Shown: positions 24,844 to 39,421, numbered from the stretch's first letter. The stretch is 64,000 nucleotides of DNA from Leptodactylus fallax (GCA_947044405.1 CAMRHE010000330.1:930001-994000), one strand, 5' to 3'. The notes: a model not told the origin generated them from the letters alone. Made by a program: numbers and translations.

Positions 24844-26395
24844 CAGGGGTTGGCAACCTATGGCACGCGTGCCACTCTTGGCACGCGAGGCATATTTCCC
24901 TGGCACGGCAGCGGACTCCTCACCCAGCAGTTTTGATCGGACCAAACACGTCCGAAATGAAACTGCTATTATTATACTGCGGGGTCTCTTCAGACCCCAC
25001 AGTATAATAAGCGGAGCCCCCGGGAGTTATCAAACATAAAAAACAGTGTTAACTCACCATTCCACGCTCCGCAGCCGCTGTGTACTCTTCAGGCGCTTCT
25101 GCCTGAAGTCAGCTGACAGGGCCTCAGGGGTCGCGTCTGCGTCTGACGTCATTACGCATAATGATGCGACGTGACCCCTGAGACTCAATGAGCGGTCACT
25201 GACTACAGGCAGAAGCGCCCGAAGATACAGAGCGGCTGCGGAGCGTGGAATGGTGAGTACATTGTTTTTTATGTTTCATCACCTCTCTTTGCCCTCCACT
25301 TATTATACTCTGTGGTCTGAAGAGACCCCACAGTATAATAATAGCTAGTGAGCAGGGGTCACTATGGAGCATAATACCGTGTGCAGGGGCCACTATAGAG
25401 CATAATACCGTGTGCAGGGGCCACTATGGGACAAATACCGTGTGCAGAGGCCGCTATGGGACAAATACTGTGTGCAGGGGCAGCTATGGGACAAATACCG
25501 TGTGCAGAGGCCGCTATGGGACAAATACCGTGTGCAGAGGCCGCTATGGGACAAATACCGTGTGCAGAGGCCACTATGGGACATAATACCGTGTGCAAGG
25601 ATCGCTATGGGGCATAATACCGTGTGCAGGGATCGCTATGGGACATAATACCGTGTGCAGGGACCGCTTTGGGACAAATACTGTGTGCAGGGACCGTTAT
25701 GGGACATAATACCGTGTGCAGGGACCGCTATGGGACATAATACCGTGTGCAGGGACCGCTATGGGACATAATACCGTGTGCAGGGACCGCTATGGGACAT
25801 AATAACGTGTGCAGGGATCGCTATGGGACATATACCGTGTGCAGGGACCGCTATGGGACATAATACCGTGTGCAGGGACCGCTATGGGACATATACCGTG
25901 TGCAGAGGCCGCTATGGGACATATACCGTGTGCAGGGACCACTATGGGACATTATTCTGTATAACGGTGTGTTTTCTATATTAAGGATGTGTTTTTGCAC
26001 AGAAAACTCAGGCTTTGTTTTTTTTTTTGTGCAAAAATGCACCAGTTTTACATCGAATGAAAAAGTTCCAAATATAGCTGCATCCAGATACATAGTGTGT
26101 TTTCACCATAAGGATGCTGCCATACGGAGCTCCTGGACACATTTACCTCTAATTGGCGGCTGCACATGGACTTTCATTGCTTCTAATCAGAAAGTACAGG
26201 AGCGTCCCAGGAAATAGCACTAAACGCATGTGTCCTAAAGCATCTGGTGGCAGCACTTCTGTGTTATGGTTTGTGGTATATGACTTTAGTTTAGGGGTCG
26301 TCAGACTTACAATTATTGACCGGCACTCCGAGTACCTCATCTTTGATTTTTTTATTAAAATCGGCACGCCGAACAAAAAAGGTTGCCTACCCCTG
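24844..26395. mobile_element. Non-autonomous hAT-like element B (CRE/minisatellite module)
   Basis: It starts CAGGGGTTGGCAACC and ends ggttgcctacccctg, with an 8-bp target duplication tactagag (24836-24843, 26396-26403). Internally it repeats the design of element A in the other order: a hairpin (24970-25008, ttatactgcggggtct pairing with agaccccacagtataa), a CpG-rich core with TGACGTCA (25144-25151), a second hairpin (25300-25341), then a 30-32-bp minisatellite. GTGAGT donor-like motifs border the core on both strands (minus at 25052-25058, plus at 25253-25258). The terminal repeats belong to a family different from element A. Confidence 0.9.
25362..25960. repeat. 30-32-bp minisatellite inside hAT-like element B
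   Basis: About 19 units of ctatgggacataataccgtg followed by tgcagggaccg. This is the reverse complement of the unit in elements A and C. ORFs on both strands across it are artefacts. Confidence 0.95.
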
Positions 26396-26664
26396 TACTA
26401 GAGCCACCTTTCAGTTGTACATTTTCCCCAATAAATTTCTCCTTTCACTCTAATATTGTAATCACTTCCATACTGTATATCATTATTACATTTATACATA
26501 GAAAGATTCATTCAATTCCAGCAACTCCCAAATGGTGCATTATTTTTTTTTTTGTCACTGAGTGTACAGTGACACTTGTGATATTGAAATGATGCTGTAG
26601 TAATACTGTATATATACACTGACAGATATAATGATGACATTATGCTGTATTAATACTGTATATA

Positions 26665-28282
<1,618 letters not shown>

Positions 28283-28284
28283 TA

Positions 28285-29182
28285 CACTGCCATCATCAGA
28301 TGTCATTTCAGATGTACATTGGAGCACAGTTAAATCTCAGTTCGTGTATTTGAGTTGTTGGGTGTTTTTTGATGTCATAATTGCACTACTAATAAAGACA
28401 GCAGCTACTGAAAGATGCAGAGGGATCATGGAGTGGTCATCCACTACAAGTCACAGAAAGGCTATGGGATCCTCTGAGAGGGTATGACAGCTTAGGGGCT
28501 GTTTCTCCACCAGTGGTTCCAAATTGTGCCAAGCAAGATTTTCTGATGAGGAGGCATGCTCACCAACCCTTATGACCTATAACTGGGCAAGATCCTGGAG
28601 TACACACATGTCCAGGGCCCAGGTGGGTGATGGACAGGAGCTGTAGAACACATGCAGGCAGAGCAACAACCTTTTTGTGAACAGGGTGCAGGATCATGCT
28701 TCCAGCCAATGGAGCCCATTAAGAGAGCTGTGGGAGACCCTGGGGTTCTAAAGACCTTAAGCCAGCACCAACAGGTCACAAAGAAGTGAGTTGTGGCACA
28801 TGATAGTGAAGGAGGGTATAAATCCAGGGGAGAGACCTTGTAGGCTACGTTGACATGTGCCAAAGATAAATCGGTGCAGTGCACCTTGCTGGTGGAAAAG
28901 AAACCACCTCATTGCCCTTACTTTTGCCAGCAACCATAGAAGTCAAGAGAGCAGTCAACCAGGAGGAGTCAATGGGACAAACTTTGGCTTATTTTTGACT
29001 TCAAGTATAGATTGTGCTATCAACATGTGTAACAGGTTCCAGCCATTTGGCACCCAACCAGCATGACCTTGGAGAGTGTGGACTCTGTTTGAAGTGGCAC
29101 CCCAGTACAAGAAGTTCAGGTTGGAAGGAGGAATGAAACAAGACTGGTTGTTGCTGAAATAGTGAAAAATTATTACTATTTA
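28285..29182. other. No gene recognised; repeat-like
   Basis: No domain found in any frame. A short segment near 28340-28390 (gtgtatttgagttgttgggt, then tgtcataattgcactac) resembles 30455-30500, so both may be pieces of one dispersed repeat. Confidence 0.4.
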
Positions 29183-29600
29183 CAGTAATACCTCGTACAT
29201 TCGCGAGGTTAGGTGACAGAGCGGGTCGCGGATCGCGAGGAATCGCGAATGTTTGGTACAAGCGCTTAGAAGCGCTTACAATGCCGGTTTCTAATGTTTA
29301 ACCCCTAAATATCAATAAACTTTACCCTACAGTACTGTACAGTATACTAAAGTATACTGTACAGTACTGTATATTAATACATTCATTCATTTTTCTTATA
29401 CACTCACAGTAAAATGAAACTAATTACCGGGTACGTAACGAACAGGACGCTACTACCCAATAGCGAAGGTGTTTTTTTTAATTAAATTTCACAGATCTGA
29501 AAAAAAAAGAGCAAAATCTATATATATGTTAGTTGCCAAAAAAATATCGCAAATCTGTGAATTCGCAAATTCGGAAACGCGAGTGTACGAGGTATTACTG
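29183..29600. mobile_element. pogo/Tigger-like MITE
   Basis: 418 bp between TA dinucleotides. It starts cagtaatacctcgtacattcg and ends gtacgaggtattactg. The CAGTA-ATACCTCG end resembles Tigger/pogo termini. The interior carries repeated cgcga blocks and a near-perfect palindrome at 29327-29370 (tacagtactgtacagtatac and its mirror). No transposase. Confidence 0.8.
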
Positions 29601-29602
29601 TA

Positions 29603-31664
29603 TAGCCTTTCGTTTGTATGTCTGTGTAGAGGGCCTGGCAGCCATAACAGAATGCCTTGATGGAGCACCAATGGTAAAAAGTCTCCTGGGGATCACAGTG
29701 TAGTTCAGTGAGAACATGGGACTGTTAGCTGGGACAGGGGGTGTCCACCTTAGTTAAGCTCTATCTTTAATTTGCAAGCAGGTCTCTGTTTGGCAATCCC
29801 TTTATAACAGTAGTGTTGTCTACTTCCCAGCAACCTCGAAAAGCAATGGTGAAGCTAGTTGTTTGTGTACCGTAATTTCTCTAAGTTGAGGTAACCCATG
29901 GACAGTAGTAAGGTAAGGGTTAATTTTGCTTCTCCCTCACTGGAGTTGAGCTTGTTATTGTAGGGGACAACACAAGAATTGTCAGGGGGGATGTAGTGGG
30001 GTGAAGGTCAACCTATTTAGGAATCTTAAGTGGGAGACCATTAATGAGCATATACTGGGTGCCTAGCTAAAACTACTCCTGTGTAGTGAGCTATATCTGG
30101 TGGTGAGCTCATTTTACTGACTGATATGTGATTGTTGTATTGATGCAATATGGCACCATGTCATTGCTTTCCTCTGCAGTATATTGGATACTGTTTTTCC
30201 TTGCAGGTGCAATTAAAGAAGCAAAATTGTGGTTGCACCTAGGTGTTATACCATAGGAAGAGTTATTTGGTGCAAGATCACAAAACAGAGGCCTGAATCT
30301 GTGAAAACATCTGAATCTGTGGAAACAGGATTGCCCATCACCTTGTACAAACTCTAGTAACTTGAAGTCTTTGTATTTGATGTACTGAGGAGTTTTCTAT
30401 ACCAAGTGGGTCCTTTATTCTATTCTATAATCAAGCTCAGTAAAATCGTGGTCCTGGTATTTGGGTTGTTTGGGGAACCTTGTCATCATAACTACACCAC
30501 TATGCTACTACACCACCAACCTGCATAGATGTTACCGTCTCTCAGAAGCACAGTGGACAACATTATAGAGGAGTATTGACGTGATTGATAGGAATAAAGT
30601 ACTTGGGGTGAGATAAAAGACTTACTATTAGCTGCAGCATCATGTCTGCCCCTGTATCTCTACTTATTTGGCTCCCTTCCCCTCTGATATTTTTGTAAAC
30701 TGTTAGTCCATTTTGTGAGCCCAAGACAGTTTAGCAGATTGACTGAGCAGTTTATGATGGTGGGGGGAGGAAGGAAAGTGTGTGATAAGTGGCGAAAGAG
30801 GCATTTTTGTCTGTTAAGGTATATTACAAAGTTTTTTATTTGCACCTGTTATTGATTTACAAAAAAATGTTGAAAACTTAGTGACACTTTAAATCCATGT
30901 CATGCATTGCACCCTTAGGCCCTGCACTAGGCATACAGCCATGTGTTAGTTTTGCACAGAGTGCTTATTTTACACATCTGCAGTCATTTGTGGGTAGAAG
31001 ATGACATGTGGTTTGCGTTGCCTCATTTATCTCCAAAATAGAAAATTTATGCAATATTCATAAGTATTGGATTTGTGTTAATGCCATTTTAGAGCTGCTA
31101 ACAAGTTGGTGGGGGTGTTAAAAAGCATCACAAATGTGTGATAAACATGTATTAGTGAATATTAATGACTTGACATGAAATGATAGCGTTTATTAAGCTT
31201 TTTATGTAAATGTATACCTACGCTAATAAAGTTACATGATACTGGGGTGACTGTGAATATTACACCTTAATGTAATATATCCAAGTCATTTTAGTAACTG
31301 CTTACACCCTAAATATCATGTATCTCCATCTACTGATATTCACTTTGTGTTTCTAGACTGATATCTCAGACACTTATGGCAGCATACATAAGGCATACTA
31401 ATAGCTGAATGATAGAATCTACCCTTACAGAGTTAACTAGTTTAGGAAATCCTTATTTATACACCTTAAACACTCAAATTCAACTAGGGAAATTTAGTCA
31501 GTTTCTTGGCCCCAACCAGACCATGTAAATGACCACTTAGATACTTAGAGTCAACAGAGGTGTATATACATATTCAGGTGTATATACATATTCAGTACCA
31601 TCACCTATTAGCCAAAGAAGAGTCTTGTCTGGCTTTACATAGACAATCCACTGATATGTAATAC
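29603..31664. other. No gene seen
   Basis: No exon, repeat end or RNA gene recognised apart from the dispersed fragment near 30455-30500. ORFs are short and without domains. Confidence 0.5.
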
Positions 31665-32309
31665 TTAAAGGGGTTGTCCAAAACCCAAAGTAATGGATAC
31701 TGATGACCTATCCACAGTATAGTTTATTTGGTATCAGATTGGTGGGGGCTAATACTTGGACCCTGCACTGATCAGCTGATTTTGCTGCCAGGAGCAGGTA
31801 TACATACTCTTGTCAACATTTGGCACCTACTTTTTGTGACGTCAACATGAATTGTACCAGTTGCACCCTATTTTTGGATGTGACCAGCACATAAAGAGAC
31901 TCCTAGCCCGGCAGATGTGGGAGCCTTCTGCAGGGGCTGGGGCTGGGATATTTGCCGGCTTGACCAGGAGGTTACTCCTGGAGCTTTAGGCGAGAGCAGG
32001 CAAGTATGGGTATGCAGCTGGAAGCACATCTGCTCCTATTCAAGTGAATGGGAACAAGGCGGCAGTTCCCGGGGCCACCACTAGAGTGTACATCTCTGTA
32101 CAGTACATTGCACTGTAGTAGTGGCTCTGGGGAACAGCAGCATTGCTGCCATTCACTTGAATAGATGCATCTCTGTTTCCAGGCGTATACCCCGTATATA
32201 GCGTCTGGCAGCCAAATCAGCCAATTGGTGCAGAGGCTGTGTGTTGGACCCCTACTGATCTGATACTGATGACCTATCCTACCCTTGGGAGTTCAGATAA
32301 CCCCTTTAA
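31665..32309. mobile_element. TTAA-type MITE with CRE octamer
   Basis: TTAAAGGGGTTGTCC at the left and cagataacccctttaa at the right, with the internal mirror gatactgatgacctatcc repeated near both ends. It contains TGACGTCA at 31837-31844. It also has the pair cattcacttgaatag and ctattcaagtgaatg. Noncoding. Confidence 0.7.
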
Positions 32310-34640
32310 TTCTCCATGTAATGGCTCTGCAGGGATAATCATCTCTTACTCCTTTCTCCATAGATTATGGCTGACTCCTGATGGGGGCCCTTCAAATGAG
32401 CAATAGACGTGATGTCACTTCCTAAGTAGAAGAAAGCAGACATGTTTTCCAATCCTGGATAACCCCTTTAAGAATTTGATAGTGTGAAAGGGACACTAAA
32501 CCTTCTTCTTAAATAAACTGAATACAATCTATTTTCCCTGTTATCATCCTCAGAGGTTTTCAGTAGTAGGTTACTGACGGGAAGTCCAGAAAAATATCTA
32601 CCCCTATAATCACTACTTCCTACCTTACATCTACCTTCAGTTCTGAAATCCTACAAACCACTATATATTAAAGTCTTGTTCTTAGATATAGTTCTCCTAA
32701 GGATAAAGTTCTGATCTGCGTCTCTACTAAATAGCTTGGAGTCTGTAAGTAAGCATGTCCGTCATTGTCTGCTGACTTACAGTTTTACATGTTCTCCTAC
32801 CTTACCCTGAGTGCGCTTTGCTGGTTCATTATATATAAGTAGTTACTTCTACAGTCTCACAAATCTTCAGAATTCTAGAACCAGTTGCTTTAAATAGATC
32901 AAATTGTGGCAATAATCTGTTAATCTCCGAGCTGTTTACCGCAAGCTCCAGCGCAGCGATGCCATAGTAACAGCCTGATGGCTACCTCCGGCAAAGGTGA
33001 AAGGAGAGATGGCAAGTGAGGATAACGTCGTACCTGATGTGAAAAAGAAAGAAAAAAATCTGATGAACCGATGGCTGGAGATAGCGGATACATGTGGCTA
33101 GTGCATACAATGCTGACTGACTGATCACTTCTGTAATGCTGCGGTATTATTTATTCTGCAGATGACATATACAATATTCAGTATTAGTAGAAGTATAGGT
33201 TTATTACCAGAATTGGAATAAATCTCTATTTTACCCAATTTGTAAAATAATTAATATTTGTTATTACAGCATCTTCCCCAAAATACTCCATGATACCTAC
33301 TTGTTAGTGTCCGGTTGTTCCTCCTGTAGTTCTGTCTGGTAAAGCTTGTGCAGCCATGTTCCTGCACTGGTGTTCCTCACTGTACTGTGTGACCGTACAT
33401 GAGCGAGACAAGGCTATGGTCAAATTTGTGCCAGAGTCTCTGCCGGAGACTCCATTGCAATGTCTGCCTGAAAATCGGTGGAGGAAAAAGTCCTGCACGG
33501 ATGAGTTTTTACTTTTTACGGTTTTAGTTTTAAAACGACGGACCCCATTATAGTAGTATAATGTTGTACCGTGTTAGCCATAGAAAGTAGTGGAAGAGTG
33601 AAGAAATCAGGCGATACCTTTTAGAGGCTAACTGAGTATATCAAATATACTCACTTAGCCTCTAAAAGGAACCCATTATAGTCAATGGGGTCTGTTGGAC
33701 TCCGTGTATAACTGCTAATTTATCGGTCTGCCTCTCTGTTGTTCTTGTCCTCTGATGGACCAGAACAATGGAGAGGCAATGCTAGGGTTAACCTAGCGTA
33801 ACATGACAGTCACATGTGCCACTCTGAAAGGAATAAGGGTCTTTTCACATACAACTTTTTTCTAGAGAAAAGCTGTAGTTTTTGTGGCAGTTTGTTGATG
33901 CAGTCTTTTTGAGCCAAAGCCATAACTGGATACAAAAAAGGAATGGGAACCCACTTCTAACTTTGGGTCAAAACACTTCATCAAACCATGACTTAAACAA
34001 AACTGGCCGTGGGCAAATCTACCCAATTCCATGTGAATTAGTGAGTAAATCCTCCATGTGTGTGCATAATAATGGAGGTACAGTATGGGTGCGCAGATTT
34101 CTGTGGATGACAGATCCATACAACATGGTCATTGGTAAGAAAACCAGCTGGGTCACCATAATATTTAGCACCAGGAATAGTCTTTGGGGTGTGCATCCTG
34201 CGTGTTTGCACAGAACACAGGAGCTGCCCTTGTTTGACGGTGGCTCCATACATGGCCTGGCCATTGAGGTCTATGACTACTACAAGTCTTGTATAGCTGT
34301 ATTGTTGGTATAACACTTTTATTAGATTATTTTAGGAATGGAGCTCTTTGTTTACTTTATGTTTGTTAAAGGTTTTGTCCATTTTCAGACAATTATTTGA
34401 AAATTAAAAGTTTACAATTTTATATGAAAAGTTGTACAATTTTCCAATTTACTTTCTGTATCAATTCTTCACAGTATTCTACAACTCTGCTCACTGTCCT
34501 TTATTCTGCTTACTTCCAGTGGATAAAAATCAGTCCATGGTCATGTGTAGGGAATGGATGAACAGATTTGTTTGGAAGCAGATTTGACCTAAAATTTCCA
34601 AAAGTTTCTGGTTCTGTCAAACATGAAACTTTTGGCTTTG
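32310..34640. other. No gene seen; small hairpin and repeat pieces
   Basis: A near-perfect 25-bp-arm hairpin lies at about 33617-33670 (accttttagaggctaactga pairing with cttagcctctaaaagg). A TTAA-MITE right end sits at 32464-32474 (ataacccctttaag). The 143-codon ORF at 33882-34313 has no recognisable domain and starts in a repeat. Confidence 0.5.
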
Positions 34641-34649
34641 TCATCCACG

Positions 34650-34829
34650 AAACACTATTTTAATCTGGGGTCTCCTCAAATTCCAGAGTATAATAAGTGG
34701 ATGTCCAGAGGAGGTGAGGGAAAATAACAATCTCTTATACTTACCTTGCCTCACCTCTCCTAGCCGTCCTTTTCAGGTCTCTTCAAGCCTCCGTCTGGTG
34801 CCTTTTTCCCTGGGGTCACCACTGAGGTA
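34650..34829. repeat. Fragment of the hAT-like hairpin/donor module
   Basis: ctattttaatctggggtctc pairs imperfectly with ccagagtataataagtgg. ACTTACCT follows at 34738-34745, which on the minus strand is AGGTAAGT, a perfect donor consensus. The order matches elements A-C. It is cut by the Tc1 element at 34830. Confidence 0.6.
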
Positions 34830-35528
34830 CACACATGGACAAAATTGTTGGTACCCCTTGTTTAATGAAAGGAAAACCCACAATGGTCACAGAAATAACT
34901 TAAATTTGACAAAAGTAATAATATATAAAAAATTCTATGAAAATGAACAAATGAAAGTCAGACATTGCTTTTCAACCATGCTTCAACAGAATTTTAAAAA
35001 AAAGAAACCTCATGAAACAGGCCTGGACAGAAATGATGGTTCCCTTAACTTAATATTTTGTTGCACAACCTTTTGAGGCAATCCCTGCAATCAAACGATT
35101 CCTGTAACTGTCAATGAGACTTCTGCACCTCTCAGCAGGTATTTTGGCCACTCCTCATGAGCAAACTGCTCCAGTTGTCTTGGGTTTGAAGGGTGCCTTT
35201 TCCAGACGGCATGTTTCAGCTACTTCCAAAGATGCTCAATAGGATTTAGGTCAGGGCTCATAGAAGGCCACTTCAGAATAGTCCAATGTTTTCCTCTTAG
35301 CCATTCTTGGGGGTTTTTAGCTGTGTGTTTTGGGTCATTATCCTGTTGCAAGACCCATGACCTGCGACTGAGACCAAGCTTTCTGACACTGGACAGCACA
35401 TTTCTCTCTAGAATCCCTTGATAGTCTTGAGATTTCAAATTACTTTTGTCAGATTCAAGTTATTTCTGTGACCTTTGTCGCTTTTTCTTTCATTAAACGA
35501 GGGGTACCAACAATTGAATCCACATGTG
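34830..35528 (-). mobile_element. Internally deleted Tc1-like transposon
   Basis: 699 bp flanked by TA. The ends cacacatggacaaaattgtt and aattgaatccacatgtg are inverted, as are ggtacccct and aggggtacc. The minus strand keeps a middle-to-C-terminal transposase piece, while the DNA-binding region and first catalytic Asp are gone. Confidence 0.85.
35220..35438 (-). pseudogene. Tc1 transposase fragment
   Basis: 72 codons containing QQDND and [11 protein letters not shown], so the second Asp and the Glu of DD34E remain, separated by the usual 34 residues. TAG follows LWK directly. Read-through continues as recognisable C-terminal sequence before frame loss. Upstream of [10 protein letters not shown] the coding region has been deleted up to the right inverted repeat. 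Confidence 0.85.
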
Positions 35529-35599
35529 TATGTGATTGGGCCTCCTTTCTTCTGATCTTTTTACTTCTAGGCTTATGATACTGACAAGGGGACATCGGC

Positions 35600-35975
35600 T
35601 ACACCTAGAGAAATGAACAATTCACCATCATAGATGGGAATTCTTTACCGTAAGAGCATCAAGACTATAGAAATCACTGCCACAGGATTTGTTAATTGTG
35701 GATTCATTGTGCAAGTTCAAGAAAAACTGGATGACTCTTGAACAGAAAAATATTACAGGTTATGGGGTTTAGATTTTTCATAAAGACAGGTTAATTCAGG
35801 ATTTTATATTGATTGCCAGATTTGGAGTTGGGAAGGATTTTTTTTCCCCTGACATGGGGCAATTGGCATCAGCCTCATGGTTTTTTTTGCCTTCCTCTGG
35901 ATCAGTACTGTAGGGTTATAGGTTGGACTTGATAGACCTGTGTCTTCATCCAACCTCATCTACTATGTTACAATG
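35600..35975. repeat. Unclassified dispersed repeat
   Basis: Its end (ccttcctctggatcagtact, ggttggacttgatagacc) matches a motif I recognise as common in amphibian and fish repeats. The reverse complement of its end lies at 21350-21370. I cannot assign a class. Confidence 0.4.
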
Positions 35976-36198
35976 TTTACAGATTGCAAAGGATAGAGAA
36001 GGTAATATAACCTGCTGCTTCTTGTAGATAGAATGACAATAACTCCACCAAAGGGCCAAACATGGAAGTCAAGTCTGGAGCACATGTGACTATTATCCGA
36101 GGGAAGGAAACTGCACCTTTCACCGCCACCCAAACTGCATTCAATCCACTGGATTCAAGACAACAATGGGACAGATTTATTAGTAAGCTATACTAATT

Positions 36199-36420
36199 CT
36201 AGGTTCACACCTGCGCTTGGGTTTCGTTCTTCGGGTCCTCTTGGGGACCCAAAAAACGGAAACCCAAACTACTTACAAAGCGGTAACTTGTGGACCCCGA
36301 TAATCTACCGGGTTTCCACCCAAAAAATGCAGAGAGAAAAGTCCAGCTTGCATTTTTCAAGCAGATTCGGGGACGGAATCCCCAAACGAAATCCACGCGC
36401 TGGTGTGAACCTAGCCTTAG
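36199..36420. mobile_element. MITE, 'CTAGGTTCACAC' family
   Basis: The ends ctaggttcacacctgcgctt and ggtgtgaacctag are a clear inverted repeat. The interior follows the same plan as 671-875 and 58899-59149. ORFs on both strands are mirror artefacts. Confidence 0.8.
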
Positions 36421-38357
36421 CAAGCTATACAATGGCTCATGTAGCTTCTAAGGTCAGAATTATACAGTATCAGTAGCTGAGAATTCTCACCCCTAATTGC
36501 TCCCGACTTTCTCCCATCTCCCCTTTCCTTCCACCTCCCCTTTTACCCCTGTTATGATTGTTTAGATGAAAATCTCCCCTAGGTTTGAAACACATTTTTT
36601 TTATAAAAACTTTTATTAAAAACAAATATCTGACGCATATACCAAATCAGAGTTGTCAGAAAACTGGTACCAGCTTCAAAATCAAGTGACATAAAACAAC
36701 CCATGATGGCATGTCTCCAAGAAAATACGGATTCATTGTGATCTGTGACTATAGTTCAGCACAAATACTGTAAATCTTCTTGTCGGCCACTAGAGGGCAT
36801 TATATTACTTTGTCTTCCGATAAAATAAACAATATTATTTTGTCCTATAAGAGTAGTCTTCTAAAAATGTGTTGGTTTATAATTCATGTGCCTGTGAGGC
36901 ATTATGCTCTCCGATAATTGGTATGTCATGGATGCAGTGCTGTTTTCTTTGAAATATGCGTATCTCAACAAACTATTTACGAGGAAAAAAAAATCATGTT
37001 ATATCAGTTTTGATGAACTAAGAATTTTTTTTGGTTCCCTATTCCAGCTCATTTAGTCTTTTGATTCAGTGATGGCGAAATCAAATATGTTCATTTCAAA
37101 GGGCGAATTGTGTATGTGCCGCTACTCCAGGATATGTCGCCGCGAAGGAGGAGGAGTGGAACCTGGCACTATTGTCATATATCACAATACAAATGACTAC
37201 AAATTATTTTCTTACATTGTATTTATATCAAATTATTCTGCCCAGTACATTATTTATAAAGTTTTTCCAGAGCAAAATGTAAGTTGTAAAATCCACAAAG
37301 GTCCCTGAGTCAGCCGGTGTTTTACTGCTCAGCTCCAGGAGTAATACAAAAATGAACTCGGCTTCCTTTTCCATTTGTCATCCTCACAGGAGAAGTTTTT
37401 GGCTGCCTCCAGGAGATATTGTTTATAGACTATTGATTAGTACATAAGAGACATCCATTTATGTTTTAGGACAATGGAAGAAAACATACACAAGTCTAGA
37501 TGCTACAAGCTTTTTAAAGTGAAAGTTCTCGAAATTTTATAAAATTTGTTTGGTAAATTTAACTTTTTGGGACGTGACTGGTTTATGTGCAAAAAATTAA
37601 AAAACATCTGAAGTCATCTCTTTTTTACTTCTTGTCTGTATTTAAAGAGAACCTGGCAGGTTAAACATCTAGAAAGCATGTTATAGAGCAGGAGGAGCAG
37701 AGCAGATTCATAGGATTGTGGGAAAGGATTCAGTATAACTTGTCATTTATTGATCTAAATCTTTGCTTATTTTTCCCTTAAGAGTCTCAGTGATAACTGG
37801 CCATGTAAAAACAATGGGGGAGATTTATTATACCTTGTACGCCAGTTATCTGGCATGCAAGAGGTGGAAAATGTGTGACTTTTTTTCTGTTTTGCGATAT
37901 CTACATCACTTTCATGGATAGAAGTGAAGTTGGGGTGGTGTGCCAGGTTCAGCAGAGGGTGTGCCGGATTTATGAGGAGGGTGCACCCCAACACAAATGA
38001 CAGTCAACGGGTCTGCTTATAAGGACTGTCAAAAAGGATTTGCCTCTGATTGATGACTGTTAAAAATTAAATTGATCCGTTTTTTTAATGGTCATTAAAA
38101 ATGGATGCAAAAAGGATAACACTCGGCCATGGAAATGGAATGGATCCAAAATGGCTGTTATAATGGAATGATTTGTCCATTTTTTATGGCTGAGAAATGG
38201 GTGTGGATATATCCTAATGATTGACATCCTTCAGCCTTCCCTGTATAAGTGTGTACGCAGAGCTAGTTGTCAATCTCTGAGTAGGACTGCCTACTGGACA
38301 TCGATGCCTAAAATGAGCAGAGGTTAAGATCACTAAATTGCTAGAACACGTGTCGAT
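36421..38357. other. No gene seen
   Basis: AT-rich DNA. A dispersed repeat begins near 37812 (gggggagatttattatacc) and resembles segments near 11230 and 40825. No coding signal. Confidence 0.5.
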
Positions 38358-38620
38358 AGCAGCATGGTGGATCAGTGGTTAGCACTGTAGCCTTGCAGCG
38401 CTGGAGTCCTGGGTTCGAATCCTGCCAAGGATAACATCTGCAAGGTGTTTGTATGTTTTCCCCGTGTTTGCGTGGGTTTCCTCCGGGTACTCCGGTTTCC
38501 TCCCACACCCCAAAGACATACTGATAGGGAATATAGATTGTGAGCCCTATATGGGACAATGTATGTAAAGTGCTGTGGAATATGATGGCGCTATACAAGT
38601 AAGCATAAATAAATAAAAAC
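38358..38620 (+). mobile_element. V-SINE-like retroposon
   Basis: The 5' part is tRNA-related, with a box A-like region (tggatcagtggttagc) and box B ggttcgaatcc at 38412-38422. Then comes the conserved central domain of V-SINEs (tttgcgtgggtttcctccgg, then tactccggtttcctcccac). The 3' tail ggcgctatacaagtaagcat and aataaataaa resembles an L2-type LINE tail. The minus-strand ORF over it is not real. Confidence 0.88.
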
Positions 38621-39153
38621 ATGTTGATTGGTGCTCGTGTACATCAGACTAGTAACTCAGGCCAATGCGGAGTGAATCGGGAAGGAGCAATTGTTTCTCT
38701 CCCATTAGCTGCGCTGTTTACACAGGGCGATGTGCTGACAATAATCTGCAACTTTTAGTGCAATTAGCGTTTTCTCATTGTTTCCAGACTACAAATAAAC
38801 CTTGAGTAGTCTTATCCTGCAGTTATATTACTTTGTTTCTTTGTAACCAATTGAATGTACTTTGTCAACAAGTAGGGAATAAATGAAAAGGAGCATGGCT
38901 ACATGTTAAGACTACGCAATGTTTGTTTGTAGTCTGTAACCATGGAGACACATAGGTATGCCTATGAGCTGTATACACAAAATGATTTTTCAATCAAGAC
39001 TCTACAAATTTGCATTATTTGTTTTGTTGGAAAAGTACATAGGGCTTGTGTAGTCTGATCTTGGAAAGTACATTGGATTTGTGTGGTCTGATCCTGCAGT
39101 TAGTTATATTACTTTGTTTATTTGTAACCAATTGAATAAACTTTAGCAAATGA

Positions 39154-39421
39154 CACTAGGTTCACACTAGCACTTGCTCTCCATTGATTGGGTCCGTCAG
39201 GGCACCCGAACAATGGAGACATGGACTACTAAAACAGCGTTTACACATGGACCCTGGCGGACCTCATTGACTATGATGGTGTCCGTCGGGTGTCAGTCAG
39301 GTGTCAGTCATTTTGAAACTGAATGTATCGGAGAAAAAAGTCCCCTGTGCAGGACTTTTTTCTCCGCCAATTTTCAGTGGACTCTGTGACAGAGACTCCA
39401 GTGCAGGAATGAACCTGGCCT
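39154..39421. mobile_element. MITE, 'CTAGGTTCACAC' family
   Basis: cactaggttcacactagc at the left and gcaggaatgaacctggcc at the right. Inside, a local palindrome pairs ggagaaaaaagtcc with ggacttttttctcc. It is inserted in the second unit of a duplicated segment. Confidence 0.7.

Larger units (their letters stand above)
23540..26564 (+). mobile_element. Old Tc1/mariner-like relic interrupted by a hAT element
   Basis: The ends are inverted: tacacttcttgacaaagaaa at the left and tttttttgtcactgagtgta at the right, each next to TA. The gcaccc / ggtgca blocks just inside also pair. Removing the hAT element at 24844-26395 and one target copy leaves ~1.47 kb, a normal Tc1/mariner size. The coding region is decayed (see 24560-24740). 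It is clearly much older than the Tc1 copy at 21798. Confidence 0.75.

Noticed and set aside
18380..25960. CRISPR array
   Set aside because: Repeats are directly tandem without unique spacers, and the host is a vertebrate.
25362..25984. Repeat-protein-like ORFs on both strands
   Set aside because: Minisatellite of hAT-like element B. Open frames on both strands reflect repeat composition.
28440..28860. Possible third transposase gene between the Tc1 and pogo-like elements
   Set aside because: A few phrases hint at a WGCFS-like motif, but no catalytic block, termini or consistent frame could be found.
33882..34313. 143-codon ORF, candidate gene
   Set aside because: It begins in a dispersed repeat (gagccaaagcc) and has no recognisable domain. 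Overlapping minus-strand ORFs of similar length argue for chance.
38361..38430. tRNA gene suggested by a box B
   Set aside because: The box B belongs to the tRNA-derived head of a V-SINE. No cloverleaf with proper anticodon and acceptor stems is apparent.
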